From contig NZ_QJKB01000001.1 of the NCBI RefSeq assembly GCF_003201815.1, positions 310,001 to 374,000 of the forward strand: 64,000 nt of DNA, in the 5' to 3' direction. Shown in pieces: positions 19,887 through 28,111 of this stretch. The stretch comes from Undibacterium pigrum. Lineage in GTDB: Bacteria > Pseudomonadota > Gammaproteobacteria > Burkholderiales > Burkholderiaceae_D. The position numbers were made by a program, and so were the translations under genes. The notes below the pieces were generated by a model. It was not told the origin of the DNA and did not search any database. It saw only the letters and a list, made by a program, of their open reading frames with translations. The stretch's first letter is position 1. Each line of letters starts with the position of its first letter.

Positions 19887-21570
19887 TGCTGACCCATGCC
19901 TTTACTACGTTAGCCACAATACGTGGATCGTCTTTTGCCAGTTGTTTCGCCATTTCCAGATTTGTTTCATAGCTGGAACCGTGGCGGGTGTTTTGCAATT
20001 CTGCCTCTCTCGACAGATTAACTACGGCTGCTTCTTCTTCCTCTTTTTCTGCTTCTTCTTGCGCCAGCTTTTCAGCTTCTATTGCTTCCAGGGTTTCTTT
20101 GTCTTTACCCATTATTTTAAGTAACATGGGTTTGAGGAAGCCAAAAAACAAGTAGGCAAGGACGATGGCAACGCCTATGTATTTGGCGATTTCCTTAGCC
20201 ATTTGCAATACATCTGGTTGTTTCCACAGTGGTAAGTCCACTATAGGCTCTTTTTCAGGGCTGGCAAAGGGGCTGTTGACGACGTTCAGGGTATCACCCC
20301 TGTCCTTGTTGAAACCCATGGCTTCTCGTGTCAGGTCAGTAATCTGGGTTTTTTCTATGTCTGTCAAAGGACGTGTCGTGGTTTTGCCATTTTTGTCTGT
20401 TTCTGTTTTGTAATTGATGACGACGGCGACAGACAGGCGTTTGACACCGCCCATAGGCTGTTGGGTATAGCGTATGGTCTTGTCGACTTCAAAATTCATG
20501 GTCGAATCTTTTTGCATCAGACCAGCATTTGAAGCCGCACTTGGTGTATTTGCGGTACTACTGGCAACGATGGGCGCGGTGGCGGGCACTGGCGGTTGAT
20601 TGCTCAGGGCACCTGGCACGCCGGACGGATTGGCACCTTTGTTGTACGACTCGCTGGTTTGCTGGCTGCGAATGGCAGATGCCTCTGGCGGCGAGTTAGG
20701 TTTGTACGTTTCTGCCGCCTGCTCAGTACGCGAAAAGTCGATATCTGCGGTTGCTTCAGCGCGAACGTTGTTGGCACCAACGATAGGTGAAATAATCGAC
20801 TCTATGCGCTTGATGATGTTTTGCTGATATTCCTGCACGTATTTAAGCTGTGAAGGATCAAGCATGTTGTTTGCCATTTGCTTGGTCGGATCTGACAGCA
20901 AATTACCGTTCTGATCAACGATGGTGACGTTTTTTGCCGACAACTCAGGAACACTGCTTGCCACCAGATGGATGATGGCGCTGACCTGTTGCTGATCAAG
21001 CACACGGCTGGGATACAGGTTCAACAAGACGGAAGCTGTGGGCTTTTGCTGGTCGCGAATGAAGACTTGTGATTTAGGTATAGCCAGATGCACACGTGCA
21101 GTCTGTACGGCTGACACGGCCTGTATGGAGCGTGCCAGTTCACCTTCCAAGGCACGCTGGAAGTTGACTTGTTCCAGAAACTGTGAAATGCCCAGCTTTT
21201 GATTTTCCATGAGTTCAAAGCCAACATTGCCGCCCTTGGGCAATCCCTGAGCCGCCAGTTTCAGGCGTACATCATGCACCTGATTGCCAGGAACCAGGAT
21301 GGCGCTGCCGCCATCAGAATATTTGTAAGGGATGTTTAATTGTTGCAGTGATGCAACGATGGCACCGCCATCCCTGTCGTTGAAGTTTGAGAACAGGACT
21401 TTGTAATCAGGTGTCTGGCTCCATAACCACACGCCGACCATGATGGCAATTGTGATGGCAGCCCCGACCGCCAGCACGATGTTGCGGGTGACGGGGGTTT
21501 GCTGCAAGCCGAATAAATTCGGGAGTGCTGGTCCGGGTGGGGCAAGTGCTGTGGTTTCTGCGGTTGCCAT
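19879..21570 (-). CDS. fliF: Flagellar MS-ring protein FliF
   Basis: Forms the membrane MS ring, the base of the rotor. The 563 residues contain a first transmembrane helix (about 28-50), a YscJ/FliF periplasmic domain with LFSNFNDRDGGAIVASLQ and GFELMENQKLGISQFLEQVN, a Pro/Ser/Ala-rich linker, a second transmembrane helix (about 455-475), and a Glu-rich C-terminal tail that binds FliG. It heads the fliFGHIJK run and is divergent from fliE across 202 bases, in which I found no confident promoter. Confidence 0.96.
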   Translation of the reverse strand: MATAETTALAPPGPALPNLFGLQQTPVTRNIVLAVGAAITIAIMVGVWLWSQTPDYKVLFSNFNDRDGGAIVASLQQLNIPYKYSDGGSAILVPGNQVHDVRLKLAAQGLPKGGNVGFELMENQKLGISQFLEQVNFQRALEGELARSIQAVSAVQTARVHLAIPKSQVFIRDQQKPTASVLLNLYPSRVLDQQQVSAIIHLVASSVPELSAKNVTIVDQNGNLLSDPTKQMANNMLDPSQLKYVQEYQQNIIKRIESIISPIVGANNVRAEATADIDFSRTEQAAETYKPNSPPEASAIRSQQTSESYNKGANPSGVPGALSNQPPVPATAPIVASSTANTPSAASNAGLMQKDSTMNFEVDKTIRYTQQPMGGVKRLSVAVVINYKTETDKNGKTTTRPLTDIEKTQITDLTREAMGFNKDRGDTLNVVNSPFASPEKEPIVDLPLWKQPDVLQMAKEIAKYIGVAIVLAYLFFGFLKPMLLKIMGKDKETLEAIEAEKLAQEEAEKEEEEAAVVNLSREAELQNTRHGSSYETNLEMAKQLAKDDPRIVANVVKAWVSNE

Positions 21571-21772
21571 AATGTCAGCCTGTACGAAGTAATGTGTCTG
21601 CGGATTGCATGCTTGCTATTCCAGATATGGTTTTTTCCTTGTAGCGATTGTCCACTGAAATAGCGAAATCAAACCTGGGAAAAACGATGTTTTTACTGCT
21701 CTTTTCGGGGCTCCAATTTGCTTTGCAACTGTTACTGTAGCAAATGTGAAAGTCCACATTAAAGGTGATCAG

Positions 21773-22123
21773 ATGAAAATGGGAGGCATAGACGCAAGTC
21801 GCATTGAGGCCATGGTTGCGCAGTTAAAGGCGACCGCGGCTAAAATGGAGGCAAGTGCTGGCCTGGGCGTGAGCCAGACAGAAAATCCGGCCCCAGGCAG
21901 GCTGGATTTTGCAGAAGCCCTGAAGGCTTCTCTGGATAGTGTGAATCAGGCACAAACCAAATCACAGCAACTTGGACAGCAATTTGCCATGGGGGATGAT
22001 AAGGTCAGTCTGTCTGATGTGATGATTTCCATGCAAAAATCCAGTATCTCATTCCAGACGGCAGTACAGGTGAGAAACAAGCTGGTATCGGCCTATCATG
22101 ACATCATGAATATGCAGATATAA
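21773..22123 (+). CDS. fliE: Flagellar hook-basal body protein FliE
   Basis: A 116-residue rod component that joins the MS ring and export gate to the rod. It starts MKMGGIDASRIEAMVAQL and ends with VSLSDVMISMQKSSISFQTAVQVRNKLVSA, the FliE signature (last 45 residues). ATG 21773 with AAAGG about ten bases upstream is chosen over a GTG at 21746. It is transcribed alone, away from fliF, and is closed by a strong terminator. Confidence 0.95.
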   Translation: MKMGGIDASRIEAMVAQLKATAAKMEASAGLGVSQTENPAPGRLDFAEALKASLDSVNQAQTKSQQLGQQFAMGDDKVSLSDVMISMQKSSISFQTAVQVRNKLVSAYHDIMNMQI

Positions 22124-22180
22124 GTAGTCGTGCTTTTGGGCCCTGATAGCCTTGGTTGGGGTTAAAAACGCACCGTATCA

Positions 22181-22218
22181 AAACAAAAGCCCGATTATCT
22201 GGAATCGGGCTTTTGTTT
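22181..22218. terminator. Bidirectional terminator between fliE and the PilZ gene
   Basis: Perfect 16-bp arms (22181-22196, 22203-22218) with a six-base loop and A/T runs at both sides. It can end fliE on the plus strand and the ycgR-like gene, two bases away, on the minus strand. Confidence 0.92.
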
Positions 22219-22219
22219 T

Positions 22220-22981
22220 TTAGCGTATGCCAGTCAGTTTGGCATTGCGCTCTCGCTCCAGTTTCATGATGTAGCGTTGTATGCTGGCCAGTACACTATT
22301 CGACATATTGATGAACTGGCATCCAAGGCGGCGATTTGACTTGCCGTTCAATAACACCAGGTCTTGTGAGTTTCTGACCTGTAAGACCACGTCGACCAGG
22401 CCTATGGTCGGCAGTTCCATTTTGCAATGTTCATAGATGACGCCTATGGTGCTGTCCAGCACTTTTCTTTCATCCAGAATGGCGATGCCGCCACAGCTGA
22501 TGTCAACCAGGGCCAGCTTCAAGGTTTCGTGCCGGTCTTCCAGCTGGACCGGGATCATTGCCCGTATGGGGTTTGATAATGGCGTATTGATGCGATAATA
22601 TTCCCGCCTTTGCAGACGTATCATATTGGTCGGTATCGCAAACTGAAGAGCGGGGCGGTCTTCAAAGATGATGCGTTCCAGGTTTGACGATGAAAACTGT
22701 ATGCTGATTTTGTCCAGCAAGCCCTCAAACGACACTCTGGGTGCCTCAATGATGCGTTGATTGGCCAGTTGACCCGGCGCACTGTCAATAATGACCAGAT
22801 CAGTGCTGTCATCAACGTCAAGGATGGACGTGATAAAGACTTCTGAGCCGCTATTGATCAGCATGCTGATCAATTGTTTGCTCTCTTTCAGGCCGCGCAA
22901 TAATCCGATGATTTCCCTGCGGGAATCAACTTGAAAGGGGCTTTGATTCTCTGTACCCAGACTCGGAGGTGAGGATGGCAT
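22220..22981 (-). CDS. ycgR: YcgR-type flagellar brake protein (PilZ domain)
   Basis: Cyclic-di-GMP receptor that slows the motor when bound. The 253 residues have an N-terminal YcgR domain (about 15-115) and a PilZ domain (about 118-240). Both ligand motifs are present: RxxxR at R126-R130 (REYYR) and DxSxxG at 160-165 (DISCGG). It is the last gene of the fliC-to-PilZ run on this strand, 38 bases after the FlhB-like gene, consistent with late flagellar expression. Confidence 0.9.
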   Translation of the reverse strand: MPSSPPSLGTENQSPFQVDSRREIIGLLRGLKESKQLISMLINSGSEVFITSILDVDDSTDLVIIDSAPGQLANQRIIEAPRVSFEGLLDKISIQFSSSNLERIIFEDRPALQFAIPTNMIRLQRREYYRINTPLSNPIRAMIPVQLEDRHETLKLALVDISCGGIAILDERKVLDSTIGVIYEHCKMELPTIGLVDVVLQVRNSQDLVLLNGKSNRRLGCQFINMSNSVLASIQRYIMKLERERNAKLTGIR

Positions 22982-23019
22982 ATTTTTATAATCACATTCA
23001 AAAATGAGGGCTGTTTAAC

Positions 23020-23331
23020 TTATTCTGGCCCTGGAGTCTCCGAAATTGTCCCAGACTTTTCCGTATCAATATGGTAAAGCCAAGCGAGTAGTTCTGCAAC
23101 TGCCCGATACAGGGCCGGAGGAATATCCCGGTCAAGATCGACTTTCATCAGCAATGAAACCAGTTCTTTGGACTGATGGACATGTACTCCGTGTTCTTTA
23201 GCTCTGGCAATGATCTCTTCTGCAATCAGGCCTTTGCCTTTGGCAACCACTTTGGGCGCAGAATCTCCGGTCTGATAGGCCAATGCAACTGCATTTTGTA
23301 CTGGTTTGACAGGAGGATCAACTGCGCTCAT
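23020..23331 (-). CDS. FlhB C-terminal-domain homologue (FhlB-like)
   Basis: A 103-residue stand-alone version of the cytoplasmic domain of the export switch protein FlhB. It retains NAVALAYQTGDSAPKVVAKGKGLIA-type core sequence and DIPPALYRAVAELLAWLY, but lacks the membrane part and the autocleavage NPTH motif that would precede NAVALAY. Such proteins can partly replace the FlhB C-domain. It overlaps the end of the upstream FliK-like gene by 14 bases, which suggests translational coupling and a joint role in export specificity. Confidence 0.88.
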   Translation of the reverse strand: MSAVDPPVKPVQNAVALAYQTGDSAPKVVAKGKGLIAEEIIARAKEHGVHVHQSKELVSLLMKVDLDRDIPPALYRAVAELLAWLYHIDTEKSGTISETPGPE

Positions 23332-24664
23332 TTTTATTCACCGCAAAAGACATTAGCGGCGAACCGGCCACTTGCATGGCTGCAGCCAGTTCGCTGGCAT
23401 GATCCTTCAGGGCAGATACGGTATTACTTTGCTCAGCCCGCAGGGACAGGCCCAGATTATTCGATTGCAGATTGATGATGGCAGTAACCAGCCCTAAATT
23501 GGGTAAATCAAAACGTACAACCGATTGCCAGCTTGTAGCATCCTCCATTTCTTGTGGATTGTGCTTGCTCTGGGTTTCTTTTTTTATTTCCCATTCTATT
23601 TTTTGTCCGGGAAAAAGCTCTCCTTGCCATCGTACAATATTTTGTTCCAGAACATTTAATTGCTGGTGAATTATTTGTCCCATTTCCTTGTTGATGGTCG
23701 TGAGTGTCGTACTTTGAATGCCAGAGCTGCTATCTGTCTGACTGCTGGCGCCAATTTGTGACTGTGGCTCAGCTTTGATGTCGGCGATGGGGCGCTTGCC
23801 TTGTGCCCATTCTGCAACATGTGATTCATAAAACAGGCCGCTGGTGCTGATTTGTTGTTGTAGTTTGATAGCGGTGCTTGCCGTATCTTTTAATTCGACC
23901 GAGGCAGCCACGATAGGAGTCGGGCTGGCGATATTGGTTTTATCAGCTTGGGCTGGCGCAGCTTGCAGAATTTGCGTGATGAGTCTGCCGGTATTGCTTA
24001 AAGAGGTGGGTGTGCTACTCAGCGGGTCCAGCAAGGTGTCGGCAGCATTGGTATTGGCAAGATTATTTTTTGCCGTGATTTCGGCAGGCCGGGCCGTAGC
24101 AATTTGTTGCGCGCCAGCTTTGCCCGGGCTCAGACCTACTTCGTCAGTATTTGGCTGGCTCGGGTCCTGCGTTGATAAATTGACGATGCTTGAAGCATTG
24201 GCTTGCTTGTTGCCCTCAACCAAAAGCCTGGCCGAGCCGGGCATGGTTTGGCTAGGGGTGGCAATTTCCTCTGAAACAGAGCCAAGATAAGTGCTTAAGC
24301 TGGGTGACTGGCGCCTGTCTGTGCCAGCAGCATAATTTTGTGGCAGAGGGGCAGGGAAGTGAGCATCTCCATCATGCTCTAGCAAGAAAGTGGGGCGTGG
24401 TTCGGTAGCAATCAGGCGTAAAGGGATCTGGTCCCCTGTTTTACTACCTTCTGGCAACATCATTTTAGCGGTGATGCCTGCCACCCTGACGGTGAAACTG
24501 CCATCCATCAATTTAGACAGGATTTCACCTTTCAGCAATTGCCCGGTAACAAGCTGGGCAAGTTTTGGTGTGATGTCCTGTCTGGTTTCGCTAATGCCAA
24601 TGGCAGCAGCTGGTGCCTCGATATTGGCAACTGGTTTGGGCAGTATATCGAGCCGGGTAGCCAT
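23318..24664 (-). CDS. Second FliK-like protein (hook-length control domain)
   Basis: 448 residues with a conserved N-terminus (LLKGEILSKLMDGSFTVRVAG and MLPEGSKTGDQIPLRLI, about 40-85), a variable Ser/Thr/Ala-rich middle, and a Flg_hook-like C-domain (about 345-440) with WQGELFPGQKIEWEI and RFDLPNLGLVTAIINLQ. It is distinct from fliK at 14732-16333. Its position between fliT and the FlhB-like gene suggests a role in substrate switching or filament-stage secretion rather than hook length, but this is inference. Confidence 0.82.
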   Translation of the reverse strand: MATRLDILPKPVANIEAPAAAIGISETRQDITPKLAQLVTGQLLKGEILSKLMDGSFTVRVAGITAKMMLPEGSKTGDQIPLRLIATEPRPTFLLEHDGDAHFPAPLPQNYAAGTDRRQSPSLSTYLGSVSEEIATPSQTMPGSARLLVEGNKQANASSIVNLSTQDPSQPNTDEVGLSPGKAGAQQIATARPAEITAKNNLANTNAADTLLDPLSSTPTSLSNTGRLITQILQAAPAQADKTNIASPTPIVAASVELKDTASTAIKLQQQISTSGLFYESHVAEWAQGKRPIADIKAEPQSQIGASSQTDSSSGIQSTTLTTINKEMGQIIHQQLNVLEQNIVRWQGELFPGQKIEWEIKKETQSKHNPQEMEDATSWQSVVRFDLPNLGLVTAIINLQSNNLGLSLRAEQSNTVSALKDHASELAAAMQVAGSPLMSFAVNKNERS

Positions 24665-24669
24665 AAAAA

Positions 24670-25005
24670 TCAGGCTGTATTACCTGCACCATAAGCATTG
24701 GATAATTTTCTATTGGTGCTGGAGCTTTTCATCAAATCAGATAACTCTGTCATCCAGGGTTCGGTGATGTCGCGGATTTCCTTGTCATCTGCCAGGATTT
24801 TTTTGATGATGCGTACTTTCTTGTCCCGCATTTCTGCAGGCAGGTCGAAAGGGATTTCACTTTCACGTATGGTTTGTACACGACTGGAACAATCGTTTTC
24901 CAGTTGTTCCAGTAATTCCCAGTTGCCTGAGCGTGCGGCTTCCAGCATGTTGCTCGTGATGGTGGCAACATTTTCGTACAATGAGATCAGTTCCAGACTA
25001 TTCAT
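24670..25005 (-). CDS. fliT: Flagellar export chaperone FliT
   Basis: A 111-residue helical protein with ELISLYENVATITSNMLEAARSGNWELLEQLE at the start, as in FliT chaperones, which escort the cap protein FliD and in enterics also inhibit FlhDC. It lies six bases behind fliS, the standard order fliD-fliS-fliT. The Ser/Asn-rich last 20 residues look disordered. Confidence 0.88.
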   Translation of the reverse strand: MNSLELISLYENVATITSNMLEAARSGNWELLEQLENDCSSRVQTIRESEIPFDLPAEMRDKKVRIIKKILADDKEIRDITEPWMTELSDLMKSSSTNRKLSNAYGAGNTA

Positions 25006-25011
25006 CTTGAT

Positions 25012-25482
25012 TCAAGCCTCAACAAAGTTGGCAGGACGAGGTGATAATGGGTCAATATTTGCTTTGGGGATTTCATTGACGACTTCTTTCGTGGGCGAGA
25101 TGGCTTCCCAGGAAGTTTTTAAATCACGTAATAAATTCTGTACTTCGGTGAGCATGACCGCACTATTTTCCAGATTTGCCTGCAGTAACCTGGCAGTCAT
25201 GTACTCATACAATGAGTCCAGGCTGACGGCGATTTCACCCCCGGCTTTTTTATCCAGGCTGGCACGCAAGCCGTTTTCTATGATGGCAATGGCTTTTGAT
25301 ATGGCTTGCCCTTTGGATGCAACTTCGCCAGTGCCCAGGTGGTGCACGGCATTTGAAATGGCAACAATTGCCCCGTCAAACAGCATGACTATCAATTTGT
25401 GTGGGCTGGCGGCGACAACGCCAGTCTCAATACCAACCTTTGCATAGGCATTGGCGCCGCGTGCTTGTGAAGAGCCAAACAT
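25012..25482 (-). CDS. fliS: Flagellin chaperone FliS
   Basis: Keeps flagellin unfolded for export. The 156 residues show YAKVGIETGVVAASPHKLIVMLFDGAI (about 13-39), SLDSLYEYMTARLLQANLEN and a C-terminal LRDLKTSWEAI helix, all typical FliS features. It ends with about 20 Pro/Asn-containing residues beyond the core. It follows fliD by 46 bases. Confidence 0.95.
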   Translation of the reverse strand: MFGSSQARGANAYAKVGIETGVVAASPHKLIVMLFDGAIVAISNAVHHLGTGEVASKGQAISKAIAIIENGLRASLDKKAGGEIAVSLDSLYEYMTARLLQANLENSAVMLTEVQNLLRDLKTSWEAISPTKEVVNEIPKANIDPLSPRPANFVEA

Positions 25483-25528
25483 AATCTCGTTTCCTTATAT
25501 TCTCTTGCATGCTTAACAAATTATTGGA

Positions 25529-27538
25529 TTACTTGCTGCCTGTTAATGCTGCCAATTGCTGTGTTAAGAAGGTACTGGTGTTATTGAGTCCGCTTACTAT
25601 CCTGTCGAGAGCAGTAAATTGAGCTCTGTAACGTGCCTCCACATCAAATAAGCGACTATTTAAGGTAGTACGTTGCTTGCCGATTTCTTTGATGCTGGCA
25701 GTGACGCCAGAGGTGGTGCTGGTGATGGTGCCTGAACTGCCTGTGAAACCACTGATCAGGCTGCTTAACTGTGTTGCATAACCAACTGAGAAATTGACGT
25801 TGCCACGCGCGCCGGTTGATCCACCGGCGATGAGGAGTTTGAGTCCTTCAGAAGGGCTGCCTGCAGCTCCCGTCAGTATCTGGCCATTGCCAGTGCCTGT
25901 GATGCCGTTGAGGGAGCCGGCAACATCCTTGCCTGCGGTGCCAGCTACTACCGTACCTGTAAGCGATGCGACACCAGTTCCGGTACTGTTGGCAATGTTA
26001 ATGGCAGAGGTGGAGCCATATTTATTGGATTCCAGAACCAGGACACCGCCAACAACACTGGCTTTTGCAGATGCACCTACAGCACTAAAAGCAGTCGTGC
26101 TGTTAATCGACGATTGAATCAGGGTTGCCAGTTCAGTGGCCGTATAATTGCCCGCCGCCAGGCTGACATCGGCAACAACTCCATCCAGTGTTACGCTGAT
26201 TTTGGTGCTTGGGTCTATCGTAGTTGACGGTGGCAGGGTCAGATCACCCGTGAGGCTGGATTTGGTGGCGATTTGAGTAATCGATAGTGCATAACTGCCA
26301 GCCTTGGTGGCAGTGGACGAGCCAGTCAAGCTAACCAGACTATCTGTTGCAGAACCTAAAGAAGCAAACAAGCCACCGACGTCACTGAATTTGGTCGCGA
26401 GGGCGCTGGATAATTTGGATGCATCCAGCGAAATGGAGCCATCTTTCTGGAAGCTGACACCAATTTGTGACAGCGTAGTCAGACCACCACCCAGGCCATT
26501 CACAGAAGAAGATAAAGTCTTCCTGATCTGGTTTTGTATACTTTGTGTCGTCGAGTCACCTAATAGCAAGCCAGCTTTATTGGTGGTGGCATCGTAAGAT
26601 GTCAGGCTTTTTATGGTCGTATTGAGATCATTGTAGGCTTTGACGAAACTATTGACGCCCGCCGTGATGCCAGTGGTATTTGCAGAGACTGAAATAGAGG
26701 TCGTGCCAACTTTGGATACCGTCAGCGATACCCCTTGTATTGCACCCAGAACCGTATTGGAAGCACTGGAAATCGCAATGCCATTCACGCTCAGACTGGC
26801 ATTCTGTGCTGTGCTGACTTCAGTAAAATTTTGCGTGCTGGCCGGATCGTAAGCCAGTAGAGATGTCACTGCAGCATCTTCACCTGAAGAAGTAATCTTG
26901 AGGCTGGATGCAGCGCCGGTTTTGCTGGAATTAAGTACCAGATGGTAAGGTGTGGCACTACCGTCGCCGACGATGGATGCGGAAACACCTATATTGGACG
27001 CATTGATCGCATCACGAATGCCCTGCAGGGAATTATTCGTGCTATTAATTTTTACCGTACCGACAGTTTGATTCGCATCTTGCTGGAATGTGCTGCCCGG
27101 TGGATAAATGCCGTTAACAGCAGTGCCGGTAATAGTGCCGAAAGTAAAGCTGATGGTGGTTTCTGTACCCGTGCCTATTGCGTTGGTTGAGCTTACCTGG
27201 CCCGCACTTGACAAGCCCTGCGCTTGCGCCAGCTTGGTGACAGCAACGCTATAGCTACCGGCTGTCGCCGCGCTATTGGCTGTTGCAAAGGCGACGGTGG
27301 AATCACCTGCACTTGCATTCAGTGATTGAAAAGTGGATGGATTGTTGAGTGACGTCAATGCATTTTGAAAGGCACTGACCGCACCATTCAGGGTGCCATA
27401 CGCTGATAACTTGGCCTGGAAGCTCGCCTCTTTTTTTGCAAGCGATGTCAATGGCTGGCTCTCCACCTGCATAAGCTTGGAGACGATATCGTTCACATTA
27501 AGATTTGAACCTATGCCTGTTGATTGAATTCCTGCCAC
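25529..27538 (-). CDS. fliD: Flagellar filament cap protein FliD
   Basis: Forms the cap under which flagellin polymerises. The 669 residues are long for FliD (E. coli has under 500). FliD_N (about 10-105) contains LMQVESQPLTSLAKKEASFQ, and FliD_C follows from about 245 with FVKAYNDLNTTIKSL. Between and after them is an enlarged Ser/Thr/Gly-rich region with flagellin-IN-like repeats (about 120-200 and 415-530). The end has IKEIGKQRTTLNSRLFDVEARYRAQF and the final coiled coil. A sigma-28-type promoter lies upstream. Confidence 0.94.
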   Translation of the reverse strand: MAGIQSTGIGSNLNVNDIVSKLMQVESQPLTSLAKKEASFQAKLSAYGTLNGAVSAFQNALTSLNNPSTFQSLNASAGDSTVAFATANSAATAGSYSVAVTKLAQAQGLSSAGQVSSTNAIGTGTETTISFTFGTITGTAVNGIYPPGSTFQQDANQTVGTVKINSTNNSLQGIRDAINASNIGVSASIVGDGSATPYHLVLNSSKTGAASSLKITSSGEDAAVTSLLAYDPASTQNFTEVSTAQNASLSVNGIAISSASNTVLGAIQGVSLTVSKVGTTSISVSANTTGITAGVNSFVKAYNDLNTTIKSLTSYDATTNKAGLLLGDSTTQSIQNQIRKTLSSSVNGLGGGLTTLSQIGVSFQKDGSISLDASKLSSALATKFSDVGGLFASLGSATDSLVSLTGSSTATKAGSYALSITQIATKSSLTGDLTLPPSTTIDPSTKISVTLDGVVADVSLAAGNYTATELATLIQSSINSTTAFSAVGASAKASVVGGVLVLESNKYGSTSAINIANSTGTGVASLTGTVVAGTAGKDVAGSLNGITGTGNGQILTGAAGSPSEGLKLLIAGGSTGARGNVNFSVGYATQLSSLISGFTGSSGTITSTTSGVTASIKEIGKQRTTLNSRLFDVEARYRAQFTALDRIVSGLNNTSTFLTQQLAALTGSK

Positions 27539-27572
27539 GTGATTCCCCTTTGGTTAGTGGTACTTTACTTTA

Positions 27573-27599
27573 TTAACGGCAAGGGTAAATCAGACTTTA
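27573..27599 (-). promoter_or_regulatory. Sigma-28 (FliA) promoter before fliD
   Basis: On the minus strand TAAAGTCT (27592-27599), an 11-base spacer and GCCGTTAA (27573-27580) match the FliA consensus TAAAGTTT-N11-GCCGATAA at 14 of 16 positions. It is 34 bases upstream of the fliD ATG. Confidence 0.8.
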
Positions 27600-27645
27600 G
27601 AAGGGAATTTACCTGCTTGTTTTCAATATAGACATAAATTTCATC

Positions 27646-28023
27646 TTAGGCAGTCTGTTTTATCAGCAAACCTTGTAATTTATCCAGTGACTTGGCAATC
27701 TCTAATGCTTCTTCAGTAGGAATTTGTCTGATGACCTGCTTGGTTTGCTGGTCGACAATCTTGACTACCACTTCCTTGGCGTCATTATCAACACTGAATT
27801 CCAGGTTTTGAGAGCTCACCTGTATGGATTTATTAATCTCGGCAACCGCCTTATTAATATCGTCGGCAGAGGCTGCCTTGGCGCTTTGGCCAGCGGACCT
27901 GACCGGATTGGCAGTCTGTAGAGGCGCGGCGCTTTGCGCGATCTGTGGAGCGGGTGCTGCATTGCTCAATCGATCTGAAACAGGTGCTCCTGGCGATGAA
28001 CTGGTAATCGATAGGACGTCCAT
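27646..28023 (-). CDS. flaG: FlaG family flagellar protein
   Basis: 125 residues. The first 55 are Ala/Ser/Pro-rich and probably disordered. The conserved FlaG part follows (about 60-123) with INKSIQVSSQNLEFSVDN, EVVVKIVDQQTKQVIRQIP and EEALEIAKSLDKLQGLL. FlaG homologues influence filament length. The position between fliC and fliD is typical for this family. Confidence 0.92.
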   Translation of the reverse strand: MDVLSITSSSPGAPVSDRLSNAAPAPQIAQSAAPLQTANPVRSAGQSAKAASADDINKAVAEINKSIQVSSQNLEFSVDNDAKEVVVKIVDQQTKQVIRQIPTEEALEIAKSLDKLQGLLIKQTA

Positions 28024-28039
28024 GATGTTTCCTTAAAGT

Positions 28040-28071
28040 AAAATTCCCCTGATCATAAAATTGACCAGGGG
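28040..28071 (-). terminator. Terminator behind fliC
   Basis: Minus-strand stem CCCCTGGTCA/TGATCAGGGG (28062-28071 and 28046-28055; one G-U pair) with a six-base loop is followed by AATTTTA. It should end most flagellin transcripts while letting some pass into flaG. Confidence 0.75.
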
Positions 28072-28111
28072 ACCACTCATTTTCAATGAAAAACGACTTT
28101 TATTTCATTGA

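Noticed and set aside
21571..21772. Sigma-54 or FliA promoter between fliF and fliE
   Set aside because: No TGGCAC/TTGCA pair with correct spacing and no FliA-like pair was found on either strand.
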